Assembly: GCF_000801105.2 (NCBI RefSeq)
Contig: NC_079516.1
Location: 10,974,001 to 11,038,000 of the forward strand
Direction of reading: 5' to 3'
From: Raphanus sativus
Taxonomy: Eukaryota > Streptophyta > Magnoliopsida > Brassicales > Brassicaceae
DNA: 64,000 nucleotides
Part shown: positions 45,119 to 55,652 of the stretch, one piece after another
Layout: each line of letters opens with the position of its first letter
Position numbering within the stretch: the stretch's first letter is position 1
Position numbers and translations under genes: made by a program
Notes under the pieces: model-generated
Database searches by the model: none
What the model saw: only the letters and a program-made list of their open reading frames with translations
What the model was told of the DNA's origin: nothing

Positions 45119-48111
45119 ACCACAACATTTTTTCACACATAAGTTCAAGTTAATATTTGTATTTTATAATCATTGTTCATAGATCAATGTTGTAAATTTT
45201 GCAATTAGGATTAAAGAATATACTATACCTAAACGTTTAAACTCAACACAACCCAAAATAAGAAATTGAATGAAAGGTAAAAAGAAATTAAAGTCAAATA
45301 CACCAATCGAGTCAAGAACAATATTACACATGTTCTTATGTACTAACTTAATGCTTTATTAAAAAAAAATTAAAAAGTTTATTTTTGCTAGGATTTTAAA
45401 AAAGGAAAAAAAATTATTTTATAAATCTCCTATTTAACTACAATTAATAAATTAAATAAAAAATTAAATACTCTTTTACATTTTCTTAGATTTTAGAAAA
45501 GGAAAATTTGTCATATAACCTATTACAATTATATTCTCTTTAGAATTTCAGAAAAAAATTGCTATCAAATAATTATTTCTAGTTATTAATAAATAATCTT
45601 AAAATTGCCTTTATTAACAATTTATATCAATACCACTTCTACACTTCTTTTGTTAATTAAAGAATTTTTAATATTATGTTCATCATCACATACTCTCTTT
45701 AAATATTATAATTTTTTTTTTACAATTCTCTTTGGTTAGGACTTAGAAATATGATACAAATTTCTTTTGTTTAGGATTTATTTTAGAAAAAAGGAAAAAA
45801 CTATCAAATATTCTTTTACAGCTTTAGGATTTTAGAAAAGGAAATTAATATTACTTAATATTTTACAATTATATTTCATCTAGGATTTATAAAAACAAAA
45901 TTTCTATCAAATAATTATTTCCAGTTAATATTAATTATTTTTAAAAGATGGCATTTTCAAAATTCGTTTTTTCAATATCACTAATGTTTTTTTCAATTTT
46001 TATTTTTAATTAAATAATTGTTAGTATCATGTTTATCATTAAATTCTTAAATTAAAAATTACTATTATTATTTTACAATTCTCTCTAGTTAGGATTTAAA
46101 AGAAAAGGAAAAAAATCTTAATTGGTTAAGATTAGAAAAGAAACTTTTACTTTAGAAATTTCTTTTGTTTAAGATTTTATGAAAAAAAGTTATTTTCACA
46201 TAATGTCAGTTTTGATTGACACATTCAAATCATATCAGGTGAAATGTTTTAAGTTATTTTTTCTTTATATTTTTTTAACATAAAAGTATTAAAAATAAAT
46301 TTAGTTAATTATAAGAAAAATAAGATTACTTTACCTTTACATTTTTATGTATACTTTTTTTTAAAAAAAAGGAAAACTAATTATTTTATTAGTTTTTCCT
46401 TATGATTTTTATGCAACTATTTTATTTTTAATAAAAAATATCTGTTTAATATATGATGTAAACAACAACATCAAAATTGAAAGTTATGCTATAATAAAAT
46501 GTAATAATGATAATAAAATGCTGAGTTGTATCAAGAAATTAAAAGAAAATACTCAGGTAATACTTTTCATGTAAATACTATTGTGTTTTGTAAAAATAAT
46601 ATGTGGAAGCTTAAACCTAAATATAGATGTGAAATGTTTGTAGCTATTTTTTGGTCATAATTTTTAACATACAATTATCTATTAGAAAGGAAAGTTAGTT
46701 ACTTATAAATAAATAATAAGAGTACTTTTACAATTTTCTTTAAATTAGGCTTTTAAAAAGGAATAGTATATTATTATAAAGTTAGTTTTTCTCCATGTTT
46801 TTTATTAAATAATTGAAATTGTGGGATTTTACAATTCGTTTGTTTAACATTTTTTTAAAAAGTTGAATTTATCTTTTATAATTCTCTATTTTTATTGAGT
46901 TTAAGAATAAACATTATATTTTTTTTAAAAAAGGAATTAACTTTCTAACCCACGTTTAAAAAGATATAATTAAATAATAATTTATATGGAAATATTTGTT
47001 AAGAATAAACATTATAATTTGTTTTAAACCCACGTCTAAAAGATACTATTAAATAATAATTTATATGGAAATATTTGTTTATTTACATTTTTTATTTAAG
47101 ACTTTTTGAAAAGAAAAAAAGAAAACTAACTTTTAAAATTCTTTTGGTTTATTTTATTTTTAAAAAAATTACTATCAAATATTTTATAATATAGAATTTT
47201 AAAAGACTATGTAATAGTAATTTTCCTTTTCTAAAATATATAATGATTCAAAATATATATACTAAAATAATATTGAAGAAATAATTCTAAATTTTATTTA
47301 ATAGTGAAAAGTAATTATAAAAATTATTTAATAGTAATTGTTTAGTAACTTTCCTTTTTTAAAAGATTTTTCCTTTTTTTAAATCTCTATTAAATAATAA
47401 ACAAAAAATATATCATATTTTGACATATGTCACCATCTTAAAAATTTATTGACACGTGTCGCGATCATGTTAATTAGTAACTTTGAAAAACCAAGCTTTA
47501 TATAATAAAATTTAACTAACAAATTCGTAATTTTCCATATTTTTCAGCTATTTTCCTTATTTGTTTTTTGTTGATAATGAACATGATATTATAACTTATT
47601 TAATTAAAAAGTTGTCAATATAAATAATTTTAAAATAAAGTTATTGTAGTTATATAAAATAAATGATTCCATAGTACTTTTCTTTTTATAATATAACCAA
47701 AACATATTTTAAAAAAATTAAAATAAATGATTCCATAGTAATTTTCCTTTTATATTATAACCAAAATAATTATATAAAAAGTATATGGTAATTTTCGTTT
47801 TTAAAAATTCATTTTTATTATCTAAGTATATATATATATATTTAATCATTATATATTTAAACATATGTAAATTTATTTTAAAAAAAATTACTATCAAATA
47901 ATCTTTTGTTTAGGATTTTAAAAATGGAAAAAATACTATTAATAATTTTTATAGTTATTCTTTACTAAAATTCGTTTTTGTCATTATCTTAATATATATG
48001 TTTTTAATTATGAGATAGATTAACACATGTCATAATCTTAGATATATAATTGACATGTGTCACAATCATGTTAATTAGTAACTTTGAAGAACCAAGCTTT
48101 ATATAATAAGA
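45119..48111 (-). repeat. Extremely AT-rich repeat block with Helitron-like 5' end
   Basis: About 3 kb of low-complexity DNA in which words like TAGGATTTTAGAAAAGGAAA recur many times (for example near 45390, 45486, 45772, 45830, 46130 and 47915). On minus the right end reads TCTTATTATATAAAGCTTGG, preceded by A, which looks like a Helitron 5' terminus at 48111. A second, older copy of the same roughly 70-bp end lies at 47441-47510. No matching hairpin-CTRR end was found on the left, so the extent is uncertain. No gene. Confidence 0.5.
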
Positions 48112-48331
48112 TGTCGTTCTAACCTTATGCATAGAGATTAAGAAAATATTTAATTTTACATATTTCCAAAATAAAAACACTATTACCAATACACCTAACC
48201 ATGTATCAACCAAAAGAAAAATAGAAAAGAGAATATTGTCAATAGATTTTGCATTGAAAACCGAAAACGACACTTATTTTGAAATAAAAAATTTCCTCTA
48301 GAATGACATATAATTTGAAACGGAGGGAGTA
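48112..48331 (-). mobile_element. Stowaway-like MITE, one end present
   Basis: Read on minus it begins TACTCCCTCCGTTTCAAATT at 48331, the classical Stowaway (Tc1/Mariner MITE) end next to a TA target. The other end is missing: the sequence runs into the Helitron-like 5' terminus at 48111 after ACGACA. The MITE was probably interrupted by that insertion. Confidence 0.65.
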
Positions 48332-49256
48332 TTATATATTTAAAAAAAAAACCGGCAACCCGGGCAACACACAAAATACAAAACCCGAACCCGGGTCACA
48401 GAGTTATCGGGTATCACAGCTGGATACAGCCTGTCACCAACGAAGAGTCTCTTCCTCGTATCATTTTTTTCCCTTTCCCTTCTCCTTCCATATCCCTCCT
48501 TTCCTCTTCTCTCTCTCTCTGTTTACGCCTCATTCCTTATTAATCTTTGTCTCTCTTGGTTGGATCTCTAGGGTTTTCTCCGGCGCTCAGATCTCCCCCG
48601 TTCTAACTCTTTAGATCCAGATTCTCCTCCTTGTAAGCTCTCTAATTTCACCCTTTGTGGATTCGTTTTCGCGTTTCTCGTTTATTTTTGAATCATCTCG
48701 TTGTTTCTCTGGTTGTATTTGATATCTTCCTGATTGCATTTTGAGTTTTCCTTGTGCGATTCTCTCGTTTATTGTATTGACTTTGCTTCTGTGTATAAAG
48801 AGAATGTCTTTTCCGTCTGAAACCTTGTTCACTTGTCTTTAAAATCTCTTTTCTTTAGTCTTTTCATTCTTCAAGGTTGCTTTGTTTTCAAAACAAAAAC
48901 AAAAAAAATTATGTGATCTTACGAAAGGAGATTATCTATGTGGAATGATCTGACAAGTAGAGATTTGTATTAAACATTCTGAAGATATTGTCTTGTTGGA
49001 ATGATTCATCCTTGTTGTGTTCAGTTTATGTAGGTAAAACACACATATCAAGTGCTAGAGTCAAGATCACAAAAAAGTTGTATCGGGTGATCTGGGCTGG
49101 GCTGCTCTTTTACTGACTCTCCTTTTTTTATAAGCTGTGAGCTATGAGTTGTTGCTAATCTTTAAAAACAATATTGGTTATGGAGAGAAGGCACATCTAC
49201 TGCAGTTGCTGCATCCATGCTGGTAGAGAGCATGCGTGGATACTGTCTTTTGGGTG
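48332..49256 (+). promoter_or_regulatory. Promoter, leader exon and leader intron of the CAND1-like gene
   Basis: CT-rich sequence at 48465-48545 and GC-richer text to about 48632 resemble a plant promoter and 5' leader. The donor-like CTTGTAAGCTCTC near 48630 and acceptor-like CTACTGCAG (49206) suggest a leader intron of about 570 bp. A short upstream ATG (49232) lies in another frame. Confidence 0.5.
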
Positions 49257-50321
49257 ATGCCCCTGACAAAATTAGTCCCCGATGCATTCGGCGTCCTCAC
49301 CATCTGTTTAGTCGCTCTGCTTATTCTTCTCGGTCTCCTCTGCATCGCCTACTCCTTCTACTTCCATTCTCACGCTCGTAAGCAAGGCTTTATTCAGCTT
49401 GGCTACTTCACCGGTCCTTGGATTGTCCGTATCACTTTCATTCTCTTCTCCTTCTGGTGGGCTGTTGGTGAGATCTTCCGGCTGAGTTTGTTTAGGCGTC
49501 ACACTAGGCTGCTCAGCGGCTTGGATCTCAGATGGCAAGAAAACGTCTGCAAGTGGTACATCGTTTCCAATCTTGGGTTTGCCGAGCCTTGCCTCTTTCT
49601 CACACTCATGTTTCTTCTGCGAGCTCCTTTGAAGATCGACTCTGGGGCTTTGAGTGGCAAATGGAACAGGAACACTGCCTGTTACATTATTCTTTATTCT
49701 CTACCCATGCTTGCTCTTCAACTTGCGCTTGTTTTATCCGAGTCACGCCTAAACGGTGGTTATGTTAAGCTATCAAGCCACTTCACTAGAACCTATTCCC
49801 AAGTTACTATTGATCATGCTGAGGTTGCGTTATGCACCTATCCTCTACTGAGTACCATCATCCTCGCTGTGTTTGCAGCCGTACTAACAGCTTACTTGTT
49901 CTTGCTTGGAAGGCAGATACTGAAACTGGTCATCAATAAGCGTCTGCAGAAGAGGGTACACACTTTGATATTCTCTGTCTTTAGTTTCCTTCCGTTGAGG
50001 ATCGCTATGCTCTGTTTGTCGGTACTCGCAAAAGCAGACAAGATTGTGTTCGAAGCCCTTTCCTTCTTAGCCTTCTTGTCCCTCTTCTGCTTTTGCGTGG
50101 TTTCCATTTGCTTGCTTGTCTACTTCCCGGTTTCAGATTCAATGGCCCTAAGAGGTCTAAGGGACATGGATGAAGATGATAGTAGGGGTGTGACTGAAGA
50201 ACGCAGTGGTGCTCTGTTGCTTGCACCACATAACGAGGATAGCTTGAGCTTAAGAGGTCGAAGATCTTCCTCACAGGAGAGGTATGTGGAACTCAGCCTA
50301 TTTCTTGAAGCTGAGAACTAA
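49257..50321 (+). CDS. Seven-pass membrane protein, CAND1-like
   Basis: Integral membrane protein resembling At1g57680, which has been named a candidate G-protein-coupled receptor (CAND1) on topology grounds only. The frame starts at ATG 49257 (MPLTKLVPDAFG), 354 residues. Seven hydrophobic segments are visible at about residues 12-35, 52-76, 100-124, 141-165, 196-222, 233-258 and 264-292, followed by an acidic, Ser/Arg-rich tail. Signature text: ARKQGFIQLGYFTGPWIV, LDLRWQENVCKWYIVSNLGF. Upstream codons in the same frame lack an ATG. A GT at AGAGAG|GTATGTGG (near 50281) could be a donor, so the last 13 residues may be replaced by a further exon. Receptor function is unproven. Confidence 0.88.
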   Translation: MPLTKLVPDAFGVLTICLVALLILLGLLCIAYSFYFHSHARKQGFIQLGYFTGPWIVRITFILFSFWWAVGEIFRLSLFRRHTRLLSGLDLRWQENVCKWYIVSNLGFAEPCLFLTLMFLLRAPLKIDSGALSGKWNRNTACYIILYSLPMLALQLALVLSESRLNGGYVKLSSHFTRTYSQVTIDHAEVALCTYPLLSTIILAVFAAVLTAYLFLLGRQILKLVINKRLQKRVHTLIFSVFSFLPLRIAMLCLSVLAKADKIVFEALSFLAFLSLFCFCVVSICLLVYFPVSDSMALRGLRDMDEDDSRGVTEERSGALLLAPHNEDSLSLRGRRSSSQERYVELSLFLEAEN

Positions 50322-51087
50322 TTTTTTCGGAAGGCTGTTTCTTTGGCTTTTGGCTATGTTCATGTACAGATTCCTGGTGAAACAGTTAAAGACTTAAGTT
50401 TGCGCAAAAAGGCATAATTCAGTTTTGTGGCAAAGACACTTCGACTGTAAAGGAGGGTTTGGGGGGATTTAACTCTTGTGAGGGTTTGTTGTTTGAAACG
50501 TTTTCTGCTTGATGGATAATATTTTTGTACCTTTATCATGTTGATCAGTTTTGATTTAGAAAAACAAAACACAAAACACAAAACTAATCAGTTTACGCTC
50601 TCATTCTTCATAGCATTCTCAGCAAAAGGATTTACCCAATTTGGCATCACCTAATACAATAGAATTAATTATGAGGGCATCAACCTAAAAATCGACCAAA
50701 TTATTATATGTTAGGTTAAGGAGACTCCAATGATACGATTCAGAACTAGGAGTAGGAGGACCCAATTATACAATTCAGGATTAGGAGATTATCTTTGTTT
50801 TCCTATTGTATAGGATGATTTAAAACAGTATCAACCACACTATGTTATATCCATCACTTTGATATATGAGACACTTTACAAGTTTTCCTATTGTATAGGA
50901 TGATTATCAACCACACTATCTACAGTGTTTTCCCAGCCTACATTGTATATAAAGTCGTGAACTTAAAAATAGTTACTTAGGTAGGTGACATGATTCCATA
51001 AACCAGAAACCATCTCATGCAAATACCATTGTACTTGACAAAAGTATCTTTAGAGATGAATCTAATTGACAAACCTTGCAGAGTATC
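50322..51087. other. 3' UTR and repeat-bearing spacer
   Basis: About 270 bp of likely 3' UTR, then spacer. The phrase GTTTTCCTATTGTATAGGAT recurs at about 50797 and 50883, followed both times by ATCAACCACACTAT, a local duplication. Confidence 0.55.
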
Positions 51088-51178
51088 ACCTGTTGGATAC
51101 AAGTGAATAAATATGACTTGGCTAAATGATATCCAGCCCAGAAAACAAGTCTATTATAGTAATGCGGAAGATGAAATT

Positions 51179-51224
51179 GTCCCACATCGGGGAACAAGAG
51201 AAGAAAGGACCAATATATATATAT
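51179..51224 (+). promoter_or_regulatory. USE + TATA pair with Pol III-type spacing
   Basis: GTCCCACATCG at 51179-51189 is an exact match to the plant snRNA upstream sequence element RTCCCACATCG. A TATATATAT box starts at 51214, 24 bp after it. Plant Pol III snRNA genes (U6, U3) use about 23-24 bp between the elements, Pol II ones about 10 bp more. The expected start is near 51244. T runs at 51296-51299 and about 51334 could end a short transcript. No known RNA is recognised downstream. It may instead be part of an LTR promoter (TGTTGGATAC at 51090). Confidence 0.45.
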
Positions 51225-51363
51225 GTTCCCTTGCTATGAGTGTGTAAATAAATAGAAGGGTTGGCTCCCCATGCGCATTCCGTCCAGCTCGGCGGTTTTG
51301 GGTCTTGGTGGAGGACCTCTGGTCTAATAAGATATTTTTAGACCAAATTAAGTCTAACGTTTT

Positions 51364-51923
51364 GCCAATTAATTCTCAAAAAACCGCATGCAATTTTATT
51401 TTAAACAACATGAAGTTCGTTAAAAACGACAGGCTGTTTTCCTTCTTGACGTTAAGTTTAAACGAGAACAGATTTTATGGAGTAAGTTTTACCTCCAGAG
51501 ATCATCGCGAGATTTCCACCAACGTGCGCACGTGCTGCATCAGTTGCGGAAATTGGCTCGTCTTCTCCTCTTTATAAACTCGTCTCCTCCTCTCTCACTA
51601 CTCACTACTTTTACATCGAAAACCAACAGAGAAAAATTGCTTAGCCAATTAATTCTCAAAAAACCGCATGCAATTTTATTTTAAACAACATGAAGTTCGT
51701 TAAAAACGACAGGCTGTTTTCCTTCTTGACGTTAAGTTTAAACGAGAACAGATCTTATGGAGTAAGTTTTACCTCCGAGATCATCGCGAGATTTCCACCA
51801 ACGTGCGCACGTGCTGCATCAGTTGCGGAAATTGGCTCGTCTTCTCCTCTTTATAAACTCGTCTCCTCCTCTCTCATTACTCACTACTTTTACATCGAAA
51901 ACCAACAGAGAAAAATTGCTTAG
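51364..51923 (+). repeat. 280-bp tandem duplication, nearly identical copies
   Basis: Copy 1 (51364-51643) and copy 2 (51644-51923) both start GCCAATTAATTCTCAAAAAA and end AAAAATTGCTTA, differing by only a few bases and one indel (CCTCCAGAGATC versus CCTCCGAGATC). Each contains a TATAAA-like word (CTTTATAAACTCG) followed by CT-rich leader-like DNA, so promoter-like modules are duplicated. The near-identity means the duplication is recent. The sequence style is that of a retrotransposon LTR. Confidence 0.92.
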
Positions 51924-52563
51924 CGTAAGTCTTTCGTCTCGAGAGTATTTTGTAGATATTATAGTTCGTTAGGGCGTTTACGAGTGAAGCGTGATCGTCC
52001 CATGGTTTTATCATAGGACTCTATATTCGTACAGTCTTGTCTTACTACGGAGCGAATATAAAGAGTTAAGGAAAGAGATATCATATCTCGACTCCATGAT
52101 CGTTTATGAAAACGTTTTCCGTTTCGGTTTCATTCTTTTCAATCGTTTATTTCCTTAACATCTCAATTTTATTATCGTTTATTTGATTCGGTTTTCCGAC
52201 TTCTACATCACCTTCACGACTTCGATGTTGGATTATACCGGAATACGTAGATTACGAAGAAAGAGAAAACAGTCTTTGATTTTCGAAATGACATAGCTGT
52301 GCTAACAAACTCTAATTCTTAAGCATAAAACTTGATCTACAAAATATACATTTTCAAAGATCCATCATAATTAACGGACCCAAAATAAAATAAACCTCAA
52401 CAAAAGGGGTTTAATATCAATATCCTCATTTTAATGTCACTAGATTAGCAAAGCATATTACAAAACATAATATATTTATTCATTATTGTAAAATATACAA
52501 TCCGATTTAGACATAATACTTTTATAATAGTATGAATCATTTTGCAAGTCTTTATAACACTAA
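51924..52563. other. Retrotransposon-like tail and spacer
   Basis: 51924-52290 continues the LTR-like sequence of the duplication with moderate GC and no coding. After about 52300 the DNA is AT-rich spacer. Confidence 0.4.
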
Positions 52564-53159
52564 CTAGATCTTAACCCACGTTTTACAAACACGGAATATT
52601 TTACAATGAAAATTTCACTAAAAACTTAACAAATATTTTGTTAACTTGAAAGAATATCTATTTAGAATATTTCTGCATTTAAATCAGTGGCTTTTAATTC
52701 GACCTGAATCCGTGATTATACCGGTTAATCCGGTGATCCAATAATTCGATTAAAGTTAAAAATATCCATATTTTAAAAATTCACAAAAACCCGAGACTAG
52801 TTGATTAAACCGATGGATGATCGATATGTAATCTAATTTGATTTAAATTGTTATGGTTTCATAATTTGTTATATTTTAATCTAAATTTTAAAGTTCATTG
52901 TTTTGTAATTTATGAAATTATGATCTTTTATAAAATTTTGATAGAGAAAATAGTAGATAGAAAATAAATAACAATAATGTTGTTTGGAAACATGGATAAT
53001 AATATAAAGATGAAAATATTGTTTGGAAACATAAACAGTAGAATAAAAAGTAAATATTAATAATTTAGTGTAGATTTAACTATAATGTAAAAATGTATAT
53101 TTAATTTAAAAACTTAAAAAGTTATGTTCAACATAATATTTCTGATTTAATATGATAGA
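52564..53159 (-). mobile_element. Short non-autonomous Helitron (minus)
   Basis: Read on minus: a proposed 5' end TCTATCATATTAAATCAGAA at 53159, preceded by A; 3' end with an imperfect hairpin CCGTGTTTGTAAAACGTGGG, then TTAAGATCTAG ending at 52564, followed by T. TTTGGAAACAT...A(G)TAGAAT phrases match Helitron B at 9.4 kb. The 5' end is less certain than the 3' end. Confidence 0.62.
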
Positions 53160-53386
53160 TTGCCACCACTAAATCATAATACTTGATTTATTCCAAAAGA
53201 GATATAGCTTTTCTCATCGGCTATGCTATCTTATCAAGAAATCTTGCGTTACTTTTTATTATAGTTTTACTTAAATCATTTATAAATATATTATTAATAA
53301 TGATTTATTCGTTTTCCAGTAACCACTTAACATATATAATATATAAGTCAATTAAGATTTACAATGGTTGTCGTTTGTTTAAATTA

Positions 53387-54181
53387 ATCAATGTTCGTGT
53401 TTTTTTTCCATCTATTATTTTATTAAAGGGACTAAGCCCAAAACTATATAATACAAAAGCCAAAAAACAAATGGACAACCGAAAGGAAAAAACAACTGGA
53501 TTATCAGTCTAACCCACAAACATCACCGCTCCACTAGCGTAACTCTCATCGCCACACAGGCCCACGTGTTGAGATCCCGCAGCACCGAGACACGCGTCAT
53601 CCAGTCACATCAACGTGACCCAATCACCAAGACACCACTGGAGACGACGAAAACGCCACTGGTTTCGCCAGAACACACCGGAATCGTAGCCACCGCCACC
53701 AAACTTTCTGCCTGGACTCTTTACAAGGAGAGCTTCATCGGGCCTGTCCCGAGATCTCACCCTGAGCCACCGGAAACACCATTAACTACTCAACCACACT
53801 CGTCTTTATCCCCTTCACCGCTTCAGCTCCGTCGACGGAGATCTTTGAAACGACTGAGCTGAGATTCCATCCGCCAAACAGACCTTCTAGCGAAGATAAA
53901 GAGAGGTACACATCCACTAGAGCCGATTTAAAATCACAACAAAAACCGACAGCCTAAAACCGAAAGAGAAGGTAGAAGACGCCGGAATCAAAGTCGGACG
54001 ACCGCCAAAAACCCTGTCGCCAGAAGCTGGAGAAATATCGGATTAATCATTATCGGAAACACAAGATCCGACCGACATCGCGGCTAAAGTAGCTCGCCGA
54101 CGTCGGTCGGATTATCGAAATCGCGATCGAAGTTCTGAGTTCTAAAGAGAAGATGGAGCTGCTATATCAATGTTCGTGTTT
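53387..54181 (-). mobile_element. Non-autonomous retroposon copy 2 with ~16-bp target-site duplication
   Basis: The direct repeat atcaatgttcgtgttt stands at 53387-53402 and 54166-54181. The insert (to 54165, about 765 bp) reads on minus and ends in a poly-A tract (T run at 53400-53407). Its 3' region reads GGGCTTAGTCCCTTTAATAA and ends AATAGATGGAAAAAAAA, close to copy 1 (GGGCTTTTAGCCTTTTTTCA ... TTAGATGGAAAAAAAA). The internal CG-rich text (GGCCCACGTG, CCTGGACTC..TT.CAA.GGAGAG) also matches copy 1. No known protein domain. Confidence 0.82.
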
Positions 54182-54582
54182 ATGCTCACATAACCATGCA
54201 TAAAATGAGAATATACAAGTACATATACATATATAACAATTTTTTCTTTATATTTTAATCAGTTAATAATACTTTAATAATATTTACATTAACATAATAT
54301 GATATTTGCATAACATTACGAAAGCGGTGCGATTTAGTAATGATAAAACATACAAATTTTTTGTTATTATTAACTGTGTGGTAAATTACGGTGCAATTTC
54401 TAAACACTCAAATTCAAGGTATATTTATGTTCTTACATCATGTGTGTAGGTCTGCCCAACTAATTTCTTAATTTTCATGGATGTATGTATAACTTTAAAG
54501 TTCAAAATATTCTTCTACGTGATATATAAATTTATAAAAAACTTATATAAATGAATTATTAATTTATGATTTTAGTGGGATT

Positions 54583-54901
54583 ATATGTTCTGAGAAAAAA
54601 ACAAAAATAGCACAAAATCAAGTTTTTGTCACCAAAATAGCATTATAAGGAAGAAAATGACAAAATAAGTTTTATTGAATGGTAAATATGCATTTATAAT
54701 CATTAGGTTAATTAATCTAAGACTTAGAGTTTAGAGTTAAGGGTGGGGTTTTAAAAATGTATTCAAATTTTTAAAAATAAAAAATAAAAAATGAAAATTT
54801 TCAAAACAAAAAGGTGCTATTTTAGTCCTTCTATTTTTTTAGTGCTATTTTTGTGATAAAAACTTAAAAAGTGATATTTTAGAGATTTGTCCATATGTTT
54901 A
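54583..54901. mobile_element. Small inverted-repeat element (MULE-type MITE?)
   Basis: The ends mirror each other loosely: left GAGAAAAAAACAAAAATAGCAC, right on minus GGACAAATCTCTAAAATATCAC, with AAAATAGCA(C/T) repeated inside both arms. Possible duplications ATATGTTCT (54583-54591) and ATATGTTTA (54893-54901) match at 7 of 9 bases. About 300 bp, non-coding. Confidence 0.5.
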
Positions 54902-55652
54902 CATAGAAGTTTTTTGAGAATTGTAATCTTATTATTTAAACCAACTATGTCATACTTTAAAATAATCCAATTTAAAATTGATAAATATATTATATTTGTT
55001 AATTTTATTAAGTAACAATTTATAGAGCTTTGTGGTGTAGAATGTCATTTTCATACAAAATAAGAATTGGCATGGTATGGACCTTGTAAAGGGTTTGGGT
55101 GAGATATCTTGTTAATGATGTTAAGTATTAAATTACATAGGAATATCCCACATCCTGTCTGACTTGGACTTTTGATTTTCCTTTTGCTTCCTTCTTCATC
55201 AATTTTCCTTTTTTTTCTTAAAAATTTATAATTTTGACAATTTTCGCTCAGGTATGAACAACAACCCAGATCCGAAAATCTCTCATTCGCAAAAATTCTA
55301 CCACGTTTCTTCCTTTCTCTACCCCTCTCTCTCTCTCATTGCTCTTTTTCTTCTTACTGACTAAGTCTTCACCTTTGATTCTCTCTGATTTCTACTTTTT
55401 TGACCTAAACTAGTTTCGGACACAACAATGTTCATCTAAACATACCCAGTTCATGTTTAGATCTACAATTAAAAGATCACTTCTTCCTCTTATGCGTTTG
55501 ATCTGACGATCTATCTACAAAAAAAGGTTTTTAAATATATATTCTCCGGAATTGCTTTCTGCGATCTCTTTAAATTCCCTTGTTCCGATCGATTTGAAAT
55601 CAAATTGCATTGTGGAATCATCGGGGGTAACAGTGGTTCCGGATCTGGAATC
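54902..55652 (+). promoter_or_regulatory. Promoter and leader of the kinase gene
   Basis: AT-rich to about 55200, then CT-rich (CTCTCTCTCTC near 55325) typical of a plant leader. In-frame upstream text to the ATG at 55653 has no competing in-frame ATG. Confidence 0.45.

Noticed and set aside
51305..51923. Two similar frames (MKFVKNDRLFSFLTLS...) in the 280-bp repeats
   Set aside because: The frames are duplicated only because the DNA is. They change register at the one-base indel and overlap promoter-like sequence, so coding is unlikely.
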